NCBI GenBank assembly: GCA_961205875.1
Contig: OY540821.1
Location: 5,208,001 to 5,272,000, forward strand
Source of the DNA: Sialis fuliginosa
Taxonomy: Eukaryota; Arthropoda; Insecta; Megaloptera; Sialidae
Direction: 5' to 3'
DNA length: 64,000 nt
The notes beneath the pieces are model-generated. The model did not search any database. It was given only the letters and a program-made list of their open reading frames with translations, and was not told the DNA's origin. How positions within the stretch are numbered: position 1 is the first letter of the stretch; each line of letters starts with the position of its first letter. Of this stretch, positions 34,061 through 45,665 are shown piece after piece. Position numbers and translations under genes: made by a program.

Positions 34061-34385
34061 GTTTATAATATGAAAGGATAAGAAATCGGTTTTTTGATAA
34101 AAATATCTATTTGACTATTTCCAAGATGTCTATCTGTATTTCTGTATATGTTCTAAACAAAAACAACAAAACGTTGAAGGGTGAAATTTAATCTAAAGAA
34201 ACATCCTAATTTTCATGAAGATCAATAAACCGGAAACGGATGCTTACTAGACTGTTTTATTTTATTAACTTTTTCTAATTAAATATTTTTGAAGTGATTC
34301 GTAGAAAAAAAATTCTAGCAAAAGTTATTATCTATTTTCCAAATTGTATAATTGAAGGCTTCAGTAAATAATATAATCATCTGCC

Positions 34386-35186
34386 AAGTAAATGCACAGT
34401 GCTTCCTCGTGCTAAATTCACCAAAGTAGTTAATTATTGAACAATTAAAATAAAAACCGATTGTGTTTAGATAAATTGCCTGGAATTGGTTAACCATTTA
34501 ATTTTTATACAATTTTACTAAATATTAGTTCAAATTTTTTCTTAAAGCACACTTGAATATTTTTTCATATATTTTTAATTTTTTAACAATTTCAATCTGA
34601 ATCTAAATTTATGCAAATGTCAAAATGACATTTAAAACGTCAAAATGACATTTAAAACGCCAAAATGACATTTAAAACGTCAAAATGATATTTAATATAT
34701 CCAAGCAAATATCAATTTAGAAAAACAAAATACGAATTTTTAAAATAAATTGAGATAATACTTTGTAAGGGAATATTTTACAGCAAACATTGTAGACCCA
34801 TATTATAGGAAATTTAATGCTCTGCGAAAAATATTCTATAAAATTTTCACGTTACATGTGTCGTTCTTGAAATATCTTGAAATACATTTTGGGATGTCAC
34901 CCCACCCCCTTATACATATTTGAAATGAGACCGTCCTCAAACCAGACCCAAGCGTCCGAACAAGTTTCAATAATATCGGTTCAGTGATTCATGAGTTATG
35001 CGTGTGACAAGGATTCAGTGGACAAACGGACGGACGGACAGACAGACAGACACGGAACGAATGGTGTTTGTCTTGACGTGAAACGGAAAGATCAATTTTA
35101 AATTTTGAAATCGGAGAACATTTTTTTGTCTCAATCTAAAATGATCACAAAGTTTCTCGTATCTTCGATATTGCGAGGAAGCAAAA
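34386..35186 (+). repeat. Rep-A copy 9 (full length, reference copy)
   Basis: It begins AAGTAAATGCACAGTGCTTC and ends GATATTGCGAGGAAGCAAAA. GCTTCCTCG near the start and CGAGGAAGC near the end are inverted repeats, but about 14 conserved bases lie outside the left one, so they are subterminal. The 3' end can also fold on itself (GCTTCTCG-like with CGAGGAAGC). At 34617-34696 the 20-bp repeat is present about four times. No ORF is present. The class is unresolved: a TIR element with an extra tip or a Helitron-like element with a 3' hairpin. Confidence 0.9.
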
Positions 35187-35519
35187 ATGACAAATCAAAT
35201 ATCAATGTAGAGAATTTTTTAAAGTTTGATCATTTACTTTATAATTAAAATTAGTAAAATTTTAATCAGTAAAGCGTAAAGAATGTAAAAGAAAGCTTTG
35301 AATAATACCCTTGTATTTATAAAAAAAAAACTGACATGGGTTCCACGGGATTTATGTATGCTGTACTGAGTGTACGTGTTTCTAATTATATAAAAACAAA
35401 TATTTCTGGCTAACTGATAAAACAGAAAAAAATTAATGCGACATAAATTATAGAAAATAACGTTATCTACAACTTTTTTTTATAAACATTTTTCTTCTTA
35501 ATTTTAACCCTACATTGCA

Positions 35520-35990
35520 TACAGTGATATATTAATATAGGAGCCAGCTGCAGTTGCTTTTAAGTACTCACTCAGACAAAGCTCGGACGATGAGTCCGGT
35601 CCACCAGCTTGTAGGGATTTAATAGATAGGGCCCACGAAAAATACGCACAAAAAAAATCACGTAACAACCATTTGAATGAGACGGTTGCTTATAGAAGAC
35701 CCCAATTAAAGATGTTTTGGATATACGGCAGAAATTTTTACGTAGGGGTTTAATCACAAGGGCCCCTCAAAATTTTGACCCAAAAAAATCAGATAACAAC
35801 CGGACCTGACCTGGTGCAAAATGTTTATTTGGACGTATACTTACATAAAAACATAATGGTAGAATTTTTTATGTAGGGACTTCGGTGCTATAAGGCCTAC
35901 AAATGGTCAGAATTGGGCCCTAATCTTAAAAATACTGTAAAATCTAAAATTCCGAATGAAAATTTCTGCCGCGCGGTGTATACCTTTGTT
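35520..35990. other. Unclassified block with repeated TAGGGGCCC-type phrases
   Basis: The phrases AAATCA(C/G)(G/A)TAACAACC, (A/T)TTTTTACGTAGGG(G/A) and AAGGGCCCCTC recur two or three times between 35600 and 35900 at about 120-bp spacing. They look like decayed tandem units. The minus-strand open frame 35572-35757 is not recognisable as protein. Confidence 0.4.
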
Positions 35991-36731
35991 ATGAACTATA
36001 AAATAGATATATACCCATGACAGAAGTTTTTATCCATACCATTCTCCACAGTCCTCCCAACATTACATTAATCATAAAATAAAAAATTTTAAAAATTAAA
36101 AAATTAAAATTAAAACTTCCCCTTGGGCGGGGCTGGTGGGGAAGCAGAATAAATTCCGGGATGGTAAAAATGGACACTTCCATTAAAATTTGTCTGTAAG
36201 AAAAAATAGAAAAAAAGATATACTTTTATATATAGACATAAATCTTTTAAAAAATCATCCACCAAGTACGTGTTAAACTGTAAATAATTTTAATGCGCCT
36301 GTTTAATGTTCCCATACAGACATTTCTGGTTAGGTGCTGGCTACAGAATTATGTAAAATAACTTGTATATAAAGATAATACATGTGCTCTATGCCGCAGC
36401 ATCTTGTTATAATTCTTGACGACTACATAGCCATAAATTTCCCCAGCCGTTTCTGGATTGAATAACAAAATGCCTCGTATAAATGTATCTTTAAAATTCA
36501 ACTTTTAAAAGCAGCTCTATTGTAAATGCAGTTTTTAAAGTATAAACTTCAGCACGCTATATATTTATATCACCGCCCACCCCCCTTCCCCCCTCCACCG
36601 ACTTGTCACAATCTTGTGAATTCCCCTCCCTATCGTCACAATATTACGCCCCCCTCTCCTCCTAATTAATATTTGTTAGTTTTGATTTTGATTTCATTTT
36701 TTTTAATTATTAATTTTTCAATCTGTTTTAA

Positions 36732-37439
36732 GGGAGAAAGCCACTGTGGCGAAAAAAACGCTTTTTTTGCTGCATTTTTAAAAAGTATATACATATTGTA
36801 TTCTAAAATAAGTAAAAAAAAGTTTAAATTCCGAAAATTGCCGGAGTTACAGTCAATTTAGTGAGAGCAGATAGAGCGGCCGGTTATGACTCTCGGAAAA
36901 CTTTAAACGCGTTTATTACGAAATAAATTTTTTCGACCTTATCCCATTAATTTCTTAAAGACTAATGAACCGCTTAAAAACTTTTTTTTTATTTTCGTAA
37001 TTGCAGTAGCCAAATCTGTACGTAACCGTTTTTAAAAAATTTTATAATTACTATTTTTAAGACCGCTTGAATTACAAAAAAGGTGTTAAAAATGAAAAAA
37101 AATTTCAAACCGTCGCCATTTTGTGAAAAAATAAATTTAAAAAAAAAACGGCTACACTGAACCATAGCTACATTCATATAGATATTGATAAAAAAAATTT
37201 TTTTCGATAACCCATACCAAAATTTCGATGGGCAATGTAAAAAAAAATTTTTTTGTCGTCACATCGAGGCTCATAACTTTATAAATTTTTATATATTTTT
37301 AAATAAAAATTAGTATTGAATAAGTTGAATACACTATTAATAAAATGCCCATTACCCGAACCTATAAAAGTTAGTTATACCTGTGAAAAAAATTCCCAAA
37401 CATTGACAATTTTTGGACCCGTCACAATAGCTTTCTCTC
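36732..37439. mobile_element. TTAA-flanked element with 25-bp inverted repeats
   Basis: TTAA (36728-36731) then GGGAGAAAGCCACTGTGGCG at the left, and CGTCACAATAGCTTTCTCTC then TTAA (37440-37443) at the right, are imperfect inverted repeats. TTAA duplication indicates piggyBac-type insertion. The short open frames at 36673-36861 and 36989-37177 are low complexity. Non-coding, 708 bp. Confidence 0.8.
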
Positions 37440-37440
37440 T

Positions 37441-39130
37441 TAACATAATGACTCGTAACTAGGCTCAAATTGTTCCTGAAGTTCCAAAGAATAATAATGA
37501 ACCATAATTTAAAAAAATATTAATAGCTTAACCAATAGAAATCGCTAATGTTTAATGGTAAGTAACGTAAATTTTTGAAAAACTATCTTTTTACTAAAAT
37601 TTAAATAAAAACATCAGGGTTTAATATTTTTTAGTGAAACCAAGGTAGATACCTTCTATTTGTACATACAAACAAAATGAGACCCCCCAAAATAATATTC
37701 AATTATTAGAACGGGTGCAAGTGCACTTAGAAATACACTGAATTTTTGTTGTATACAATTTAAAAAAATTACATTCTTCCAAACAAAATAATAGATTCAG
37801 TCCAGTAAAGGAAGCATTTTAGCAGGAAATTAAGAGGGCAAGCAATTTTATGATTGATTCTTATAGATTTTAAACCGGAGAATTCGAAAAAAATAACCCG
37901 GACTAGCGAAAAGTGGTGCAACACCCTTAAAAATGGGGTTTAAGGGTGAAAACCCCATTTCCAACCGTTTTTTTCAATTTATCACAAAATCTAAAGCGAC
38001 GATGGTATATTTTTATCATTGATATATGTTCAGAACACTTAGATGAATCGATTGTGACCACATATACTAAATTTGGCCAAAAATTACCTCTTCCAAAGGG
38101 CTTAAAAGACGTAAAAACGCACTTACCCTTAAACATTAGCGATTTTCATTGGTTAAACTACTAATATTTTTTTAAATTATGATTGGTCATTATTCTTTGG
38201 AACTTCAGGAACAATTTGAGCCTAGTTACGAGTCATTTGGATGATTTTAACAAAAGTTATTAATTTTTAAACTATTTTCCCCGAAAAGATACATTTTTAC
38301 GTCTTTTAAGCCCTTTGAAAGACGTAATGTTTGGTCAAATTTAGTATATATGGTCACAATCGATTCGTCTAAGTGTCCTGAACATATATCAATCATAAAA
38401 ATATACCATCGTTGCTTTAGATTTTGTGATAATTTGTAAAAACGGTTGGAAATGGGCTTTTCACCTTTAAACCCCATTTTAAGGGTGTTGCACAACTTTC
38501 CGCTAGTCCGGGTTATTTTTTTTGAATTCTTCGGTTTAAAATCTATAAGAATCAATTCGTTTCACTAAAAAATATTTAACCCTGGTGTTTTTATTTAAAT
38601 TTTAGTAAAAATGTAGTTTTTCAAAAAATTACATTACTTACCATTAAACATTGGCGATTTTTATTGGTTAAACGATTAATATTTTTTTAAATTATGGTTG
38701 GTCATTATTCTTTGGAACTTCAGGAACAATTTGACGCTAATTACGAGTCATTTGGAAGATTTTAACAAAAGTTATTAATTTTTAAACTATTTTCCCGAAA
38801 AGATGCATTTTTCTGTCTTTTAAGCCCTCTGAAAGAGGTAATTTTTGGTCAAATTTAGTATATGTGGTCACAATCGATTTGTCTGAGTGTCCTGAACATA
38901 TATCAATGATAAAAATATACCATCGTCGCTTTAGATTTTGTGATAAATTGAAAAAACGGTTGGAAATGGGGTTTTCACCCTTAAACCCCATTTTTAAGGG
39001 TGTTGCACCACTTTTCGCTTGTCCGGGTTATTTTTTTCGAATTCTCCGGTTCAAAATCTATAAGAATCAATCATAAAATTGCTTGCCCTCTTAATTTCCC
39101 TTTTTCTAACTTTTCACTGCTTCCTTGACT
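37441..39130. repeat. Complex foldback element, about 1.7 kb
   Basis: Block b (37801-38135, with CACCCTTAAAAATGGGGTTT and CAATCGATT...GTGACCA) is inverted at about 38285-38560 and again at about 38800-39130. Block c (GGAACTTCAGGAACAATTTG region, about 38140-38240) is repeated directly near 38640-38755 and inverted at 37441-37640. The outer ends CCAGTAAAGGAAGC and GCTTCCTTGACTGG are inverted repeats. Mirror-image open frames of 69-102 codons (37927-39076) are the same repeat read in different copies, not genes. Confidence 0.85.
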
Positions 39131-39316
39131 GGGCTATAATGTGTAAAATTTATTTCATAAATGTGAAGATAGAGATATAACCCAAACAATACTCTATTTT
39201 TTTTGAACTAACGTTGAAATTAAGACAACCATAGACCCATTATACACTTCTTTTTTTGGTGAAGACTCGATTTTCAAATCATGCTATAATTAGAAAACTA
39301 TGACAGACAGACAGAC

Positions 39317-39961
39317 TAGAGCTGGGCGCGGGCCGTGAATTTTTCTGGTCACGTCGGATCACGGATGTGACCCGCGTGAGCGTGAGCGATTTTCAAATTT
39401 TGAATCGTAAGCGTGTGATTCCGTGAGTATATTTTGAAGATAATTGTTTTTATAAACTTATTTGATCTTTTTTTTAATATCTGAACTAATAATGCGTAAA
39501 TATAATATTGTTTTAAAACGAATTTTGACATTATAAAATAAAGTATAAACAAATAAATGATTTTTAGAAGCACTTTCATATGGTCAGTATTGCCAACTAT
39601 ATCAGAACACCAAAAAAAAAATTTTATTACATTGTAACTTTATTTTCTTAATGTTTTGTTTGCTATTACTGTACTAGAATGTAATTTAGAAGAAAATAAT
39701 ATGAATATAAAATATACTACACAATATATTGCATGTAAAAACATTAATTTTCATCATTTCAAAATTTAATTTACAACAATTAGATTAAATCGGGTTACGA
39801 GCGTGACCCGCCGTGCGCGATCGAGCGTGAGTAAAAAAATAGAATTCGTGAGCGTGCGTGATGCTGAATACTGTAACCGTGAGTGAGCGGGTGTGACTAA
39901 AAATGTTTCTTTCGTGAACGTGCGTGATCGTGAGCAAAAATTACTCACGCGCCCAGCTCTA
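39317..39961. mobile_element. hAT-type MITE, TIR TAGAGCTGGGCGCG, duplication AGACAGAC
   Basis: The ends TAGAGCTGGGCGCG and CGCGCCCAGCTCTA are perfect inverted repeats. AGACAGAC lies on both sides (39309-39316, 39962-39969), although the left one sits in a GACA microsatellite, which lowers its weight. The interior carries many GTGAGCGTG/CGTGATCGTG motifs. The sister copy is at 17667. Non-coding. Confidence 0.86.
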
Positions 39962-40153
39962 AGACAGACGTAATGACACAATGTTGACTCTACAAATGTT
40001 ATGAATCTTTTTGTAAACAAACCATTCTCAAAAATGTATCCAATAAAAAATATTTTAACAAAAAAATACCGGAGTATAGTAAATGTATAAGTAAAAGCAA
40101 AATTCATAGTGAAAATATGGAATGTAAAGATTTTCCGTCAGTGTGGTAGTAAC

Positions 40154-40649
40154 CAGGGGCGCCGACTCCATGGGGCTTAAGGGGCTCAAGCCCCCCCCCC
40201 CCAATATTACCGTCGTATTTAAGTTTATACATTAAGATTTAACGGATTATTTTATAGGTTGCCAATATGTTGGTGAGTATATTTTGTAAAATAATGTTGT
40301 CATTATAAAAAATTCTTAAAACTATGGAGATTTTTGGAAAGTTAATCGTTTAGGCAAGTGAAATATATAAAATATAAAAATTTGTTTTGTACACAAATAA
40401 AGGCACAGTAAAACGTAATGAAGGAATTTATTTGCAGAATTATTGTAGATATTTTAATAGTCGATCATATAGTATATAAATTAATTAGGTCAGGTCTGTA
40501 TTAAGGAAAAATTGTTAATGAAAAAATCTTCTTACGTCAACTTTGTTTGGGGGGGGTACACAGTATTATTATTTTGTCTTATATAAGGGAAAGGGAAGTC
40601 CAAAAAAATTGAGCCCCCCCCCAATATTTTTAACAAGTCGGCGCCCCTG
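40154..40649 (+). mobile_element. hAT-type MITE, sister of 31094
   Basis: The ends CAGGGGCGCCGACT and AGTCGGCGCCCCTG are perfect inverted repeats. The flanking octamers GTAGTAAC (40146-40153) and GTAGAAAC (40650-40657) differ at one base. It is collinear with the inverted copy at 31094-31597 throughout, including the C-tracts beside the ends. Confidence 0.9.
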
Positions 40650-40993
40650 GTAGAAACCATATTCCTGAGCGGCATAATACAAACAGTTACAACATTTATT
40701 AAACCTCAGAAGTGCGTTTCTTGTACAGAGAACACGAATATATTGAAATATGTGCCTCGGAGGCTACCCGATTTTAATATTGTTGAAGCGTTATAAAATG
40801 TGTTCGAAATTAAAATATTTTGTGTATAAAATAATTAATTAAATCTGTCTGCATGATTTTTAGAAGTACTTCAAAATAAAGTTCTTCGAATTTAACAACG
40901 TGATAATTGAATGTGAACTTCCAAATATACAGGATGTAGGGGAGAGTGGGGTAATTAAGTCAAATAAATTAAAACCTGTGTAAGAAACCAATA

Positions 40994-41600
40994 TACAGGG
41001 TGGAGCATATTTGAAAAAAATGTTTCAACCAAAAAATATTTGGTTGTAAGGGGGTAATCGAACGTGGCCTTCAAGGATCAACATCATTTTTTAAATAGGA
41101 ACCTATAGTTTTTATTTAGTAATCTTTATCTACATAAAAAAACACGAATCTTTCATTGAAAACTTTTTTTTGAACAACCTAAGCTTTCTAAGATATCTAA
41201 CAAAATAATTCGAGATTTTGAACTTTCAAGAATTTTTTACTCAGAAACCATAAACTTTAGAAAAAAAGTACAAAATACAAAAAATATTTATTTTGGTCTA
41301 ATAAAGCCAAGAGAATTATTTTTTTAAATTTAAAAAACTTTTTAATTTTTTTTCTATTTATTTAACCTAGCAAAAACAAAAAAATATGAAATGTTAAAAA
41401 AAAATTCTAGAATAATTCTTCTAGCTGGGTACTTGTAAAAGATTATGTGATACAAAATACTAAAAAATATACTTTATTCATTTATCATAGAATCAACCGT
41501 TTTCGAGAAATATCGATAAAAGAAAATATTGTAGAATTTTACATAATACAGATGCTTCAAATTACACAAAATAAGTTTATATAAATGTTGGAAAAAAATA
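40994..41600 (+). repeat. Interspersed repeat with TACAGGGTG end
   Basis: It starts TACAGGGTGGAGCATATTTG. The inner part TTGTAGAATTTTACATAATA then CAGATGCTTCAAA and GTTTTCGAGAAATATCGATA matches, in inverted orientation, the segment 58380-58736, which ends CACCCTGTATA. The two are opposite parts of one family. Non-coding. Confidence 0.6.
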
Positions 41601-42438
41601 TATGGGGAATAAATTATAAATAATAACTAGAGATTGGAAAAATAGTAATAATACATTTATTGTAATTTTTATTACATATCTCCACCGTTTTCAGAACCCT
41701 GGTTTGATTGAACACAATTTGAAATCAACTATTTGCAACTAACTTTCCAACTGTTTTAAAACTATTTGCGACACTTTTTACTGCTTCGTTTGCACTAATT
41801 ATTATTAAATCGTAAAAAAAACTATTTACCAACTATTATCCTAAAAAAATTCAACAAGCAACTATTTTATTGAAAATAACAACTATTTTTCCAATCTCTA
41901 ATAATAACATACTCGACATTTTTCTTTTTCTGAAAAAATGTTTTGATATTTAAAAAAAGATTCGAAAATTCAAAAATTGACAAGAATAAACATCCGTTTC
42001 CGGTTTAGTAACTACGTTCAATAAAATTCATTTGATACATAAATTATAAAATATTATTATCTATAGTTTATGTCCCATTCATTATATTCTATCTTTTATT
42101 AGTTTATCAGAGATACATGTTTTAATAAAATAAGAATCACGTACACAGTTCACTGCCAGTATTATGTATAAGAAAGTTCTGTCGCTTCCATGACAGATAT
42201 TTTACTATCAATATTCTGCACAAAGTAGGTACTTACATATAAAAAATCATATTTGGATTTATTTTTCATACGAGAGCTATGTCAAACCATTGACTTTGAG
42301 CTAAAGATACTTGAAATACTTAAGCGGTTGCCGTGTAGAACGCATTCCTTACCCCTTTGTCTACGGTCCTCAACATTTTTATTAGATGCAATACAGAAAT
42401 AGTTTGGCCAGGAGTGATTTCATGCGCTTAAATGTATA

Positions 42439-42768
42439 TTTTGCTTCCTCGCAATATCGAAGATACGAGAAGCTATGTGATCGTTTCAGATTGAGACAAA
42501 CAAATGTTTTCCGATTTCATAATTTTAAATTGATTTATCCGTTTCACGTCAAGGCACACACTTTTCGTTCCGTGTCTGTCTGTCTGTCCGTACGTGTATC
42601 CGTCCGTCTGTCCCGATATTATTGAAACTTATTTGGATGGTTGCGTCTGGCTTGAGGACGGTTACATTTCAAAATCATCAAAATCGTGTGTAAGGGGGAG
42701 GAGTGACACCCCAAAATATTTATTTTTTCAAGATATCACAAGAACGACACATACGTGAAAATTTTAAA
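42439..42768 (-). repeat. Rep-A copy 10 (3' half)
   Basis: This reverse 3' half runs from TTTTGCTTCCTCGCAATATC through a CTGTCTGTCTGTCCGT tract to GAACGACAC. It carries a short deletion in the ATGAGTTATGCG block. The plus-strand open frame 42386-42625 crosses it and is not a gene. Confidence 0.85.
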
Positions 42769-42894
42769 ATTGTTCAATAATAATATTGTATAATTATATT
42801 GTAGGTGTATGGGGCGCCTAACGCGCATATGTCAAGGTTATCACATGCACGATTTCATTTGCTACATCTGTTAGTGGTTGTCATTTATATTTAA

Positions 42895-43619
42895 CTAGCT
42901 GGACCCGCGCGGCTTCGCTCGCGTGGACTACGAAATTATTGTTTAGGATTTAAAAAATATATAGTTGAATTAAGTACAAACACGATTAGTTATTATTGTA
43001 ATAAAAACCAAACAGCACTTAAATTACCTACCTAACAAAAACGAATCAGAACAAAAAGTAAAAATAAATTTTGTTCTATTTAAATTTAAAAGTTAATTAT
43101 TGACAACAAAATAAACAATTGACAATCAGCATGCTCCCTCCTTACCGCACGCCGCGACACGGGTTCTCATCGCGCGAATAATATGTTCCCGTATATATAT
43201 TTCGATATTTTCTAAACTATACGACCAAATTCGATGCATTAAAGGGCAAATTATATCTACATTAAGTACTTATGACGATGAAATAAGTCCACGTAAAAAA
43301 AACCAAATATTTTTAATTTTCTTTGTAACATAAAAGCAATCATTGTGGCTTAGATATAAAAGTTAGACATATGGTGTCGCTGATCTTTTGATTCTACACA
43401 ATTCTTTAATACATTATTTTGTTCAATATTAAACGGTACTGCAAAATAGCGCGCCGACAAAAAATGTTGCCGACTTGATTTGCTATTATCGTCACTGCTT
43501 AGTTGTTATGTTACCTAACGTAACAAAATATAGCCTTTAACCTGGCCAGAGAAAGGACCTATGAATTAATAATCTGATCTCGAATGATAAACGCACTAAC
43601 AGACAGACAGAGAGACGTT
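42895..43619 (-). mobile_element. Helitron (reverse), 3' end at 42895
   Basis: The reverse complement ends CCGCGCGGGTCCAGCTAG before a T, preceded by CACGCGAGCGAAG, a typical Helitron 3' end. It contains GTTACGTTAGGT and a CAGACAGACAGAGAGACG tract at its 5' side. It is the same family as 44854-45665, in the opposite orientation. The 5' TC end is lost where the next element begins. Confidence 0.78.
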
Positions 43620-44357
43620 AAGCTCCTTATTCGCGCTTCCTTCATTCGCGTTTTCACTATTCGCGAATTAAAAAAATGCGACCCAATTCCTATATTCGCG
43701 GCTAAAGATTTCTTTATTCGCGGATCTAATCAGTACATACATAATAATAAAAAGGATTCCAATAGGTATCCAACCCAATATCCTTTGTAAACGCCGTCAA
43801 ATGGCCTAATAAAAAAGTAAAATAGACCTTATTACAACTTTGCCTAAAGTATGTTGTTAAGGATGTATGGGATGTATTTCAAAATGCTACCAAATATATG
43901 AAAATTGGTTGGAATGTTCCCAATAGCATTCTTATGCAATAGACAAAATATTAAATTGATTCACTAAGCCCTTTAGGAAATATATTGATTTAAATTTAAC
44001 ATGTGTTCTTATGGGAAACTGATATTTTTCGGCATTTTTTAGGTAAAACACATTGATAAAAAGCTACCGATTTTCTAATTTTTTATCAGTCTGAATTGAA
44101 GGAGCTTTTAAAAACTGCCAAGCAAGAAAAAATGACAAAATTCTTTAAACCATTACCTAAGCCTGAAGATAATAATTAATCAATATGGTCAAAAACTTCA
44201 ATTAAATTATTTTTTTTATATTGTATTTGTTTATTTATTTTGTCACCTAGGAACGTATCCCCTATAATCCCATATAAATGACCATTCCGTATTCACGGTT
44301 TCTGTATTCGCGGCATATTTATGGAACATACACCCCGCGAATAAAGAGCTTTTACTG
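43619..44357. mobile_element. pogo/Tigger-type MITE, interrupted
   Basis: The right end CGCGAATAAAGAGCTTTTAC then TG then TA reads inversely as CAGTAAAAGCTCTTTATTCG, the pogo/Tigger terminus. The left end AAGCTCCTTATTCGCG lacks its first bases. Several ATTCGCG and GTATTC(A/G)CGG boxes are found near both ends. The middle is occupied by the TTAA-flanked element beginning at 43861. Confidence 0.75.
43861..44200 (+). mobile_element. Nested TTAA element, relative of 12169
   Basis: TTAA (43857-43860) then GGATGTATGGGATG, with the inner phrase TTAACATG(T/G)G(T/C)TCTTATGG, matches the 12169-12932 element. The right terminus could not be placed, so the end coordinate is approximate. Confidence 0.55.
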
Positions 44358-44853
44358 TATATTAAGGATACTTAGCAGATAACGTTAGCTAGAATTAATT
44401 TGCTTTTGCACTCAAGCAAATTCTTTATAATACCAGGCATAAGAGAAGTTAATTCTTTTAAAAACATCATATGTATAATATGTACATTACTAACAGCTAC
44501 AATTTGAATCTTACAAATTAAACGTCTGTCTTGTTACACATAAATACATATGACATTGACAATTGTACTGAATACACTATAGACGTACTTATAAATAATT
44601 CATGTACAATGTACGAATGTTCACACATATTAGGATATTCCGGAAACTCGAAGACGTGTTTAAATCGTACTCCCATCAACAGCCTACATCCCCTTTCCAC
44701 AAAGGTAAACAAAAGACACTGTATTAAGTCGTAAATATGTTATCTTCGCAGTGGCGTACTTAAAAACTATTCAAATAATCACAATTATTATTATACTGAC
44801 ATTATTGATTCGACTTACGTTTTGTTGCATATTACAATGCTCTTGTACATATA

Positions 44854-45665
44854 TCTATATCCTTAATATATATAAAGCTCAACGTCTCTCTGTCTGTCTG
44901 TCTGTCCGTTCGTGCGCTTATCACTCGAGAACCACTTATCCGATTTACGTGGTTTCTTTTTTAATTCTCTGGCCAGGTTATAGACTATATTTTGTTACGT
45001 TAGGTAGCATAAGAACTAAACAGTGACGATAATAGTAAAGCAAGTTAAAAAAAAAAGTTTGCGTCCAGAGTGCTCTTTTGCAGTGCGCTGCCTAAACCGT
45101 TCAATATTGAACAAAATAATGTATCTAAGAATTGTGTAGAATCAAAAGATCTACAATAAAGTCAGCGACACTATATGTCTAACTTTTATATTTAAGTCAC
45201 AATGACTGCTTTTATGTTACAAAGAATATTTAAAATATTTTAGTTCTGTTTACGTGGACTTATGTATGACCTGCAACACATTAATCCTTAACGAAATAAA
45301 TGATTTCGTCATCATAAGTACTTAATGTAGATATAATTTGCCCTTTACAGAATCCAATTTGGTCTTTTGGTTTAGGAAATAACGTGAAATATACTTACAA
45401 TAACATATTATTCGCGCGAACTTCGATGAAGTGTAGCTAGAAGAGAAAAGATTCTACGCTCGGCCGGCAGTTGTTTATTTTGTTTTCAATTATTAACTTT
45501 TAAATTTAAACAGAACAAAAGTTATTTCTAATTTTGTTCTGATTTGTTTTTTTTAGGTACTTTAGGTTTTGATTAGTTATTATTACGATAATATTTAATC
45601 GTGTTTGTACTTAATTCAACTATATTTTTCAAAAATCCTAAACAATAATTCCGTAATCCAAGTAT
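44854..45665 (+). mobile_element. Helitron, family of 42895
   Basis: It starts TCTATATCCTTAATATATAT after an A, then has AAAGCTCAACGTCTCTCTGT and a CTGTCTGTCTGTC tract. It is collinear with the reverse copy at 42895-43619 through GTTACGTTAGGTAGCAT and AATCCTAAACAATAATTCCG. It stops just before the GC-rich 3' hairpin. The plus-strand open frame 44751-45026 crosses its 5' end and is not a gene. Confidence 0.72.

Noticed and set aside
35588-35606. GGACGATGAGTCC considered as a further hammerhead core
   Set aside because: It is only a short hairpin with a GATGA loop; there is no CTGANGA box in the right place, no GAAA and no cleavage triplet.
37927-39076. Several similar frames of 69-102 codons on both strands, at first suggesting a small gene family
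   Set aside because: They are the same foldback block read in direct and inverted copies, with premature stops and no conserved start context.
39766-40107. 113-codon minus-strand frame, one of the longest in the window
   Set aside because: Most of it lies in the right part of the hAT MITE at 39317 (GTGAGCGTG-type repeats) and it crosses the element border.
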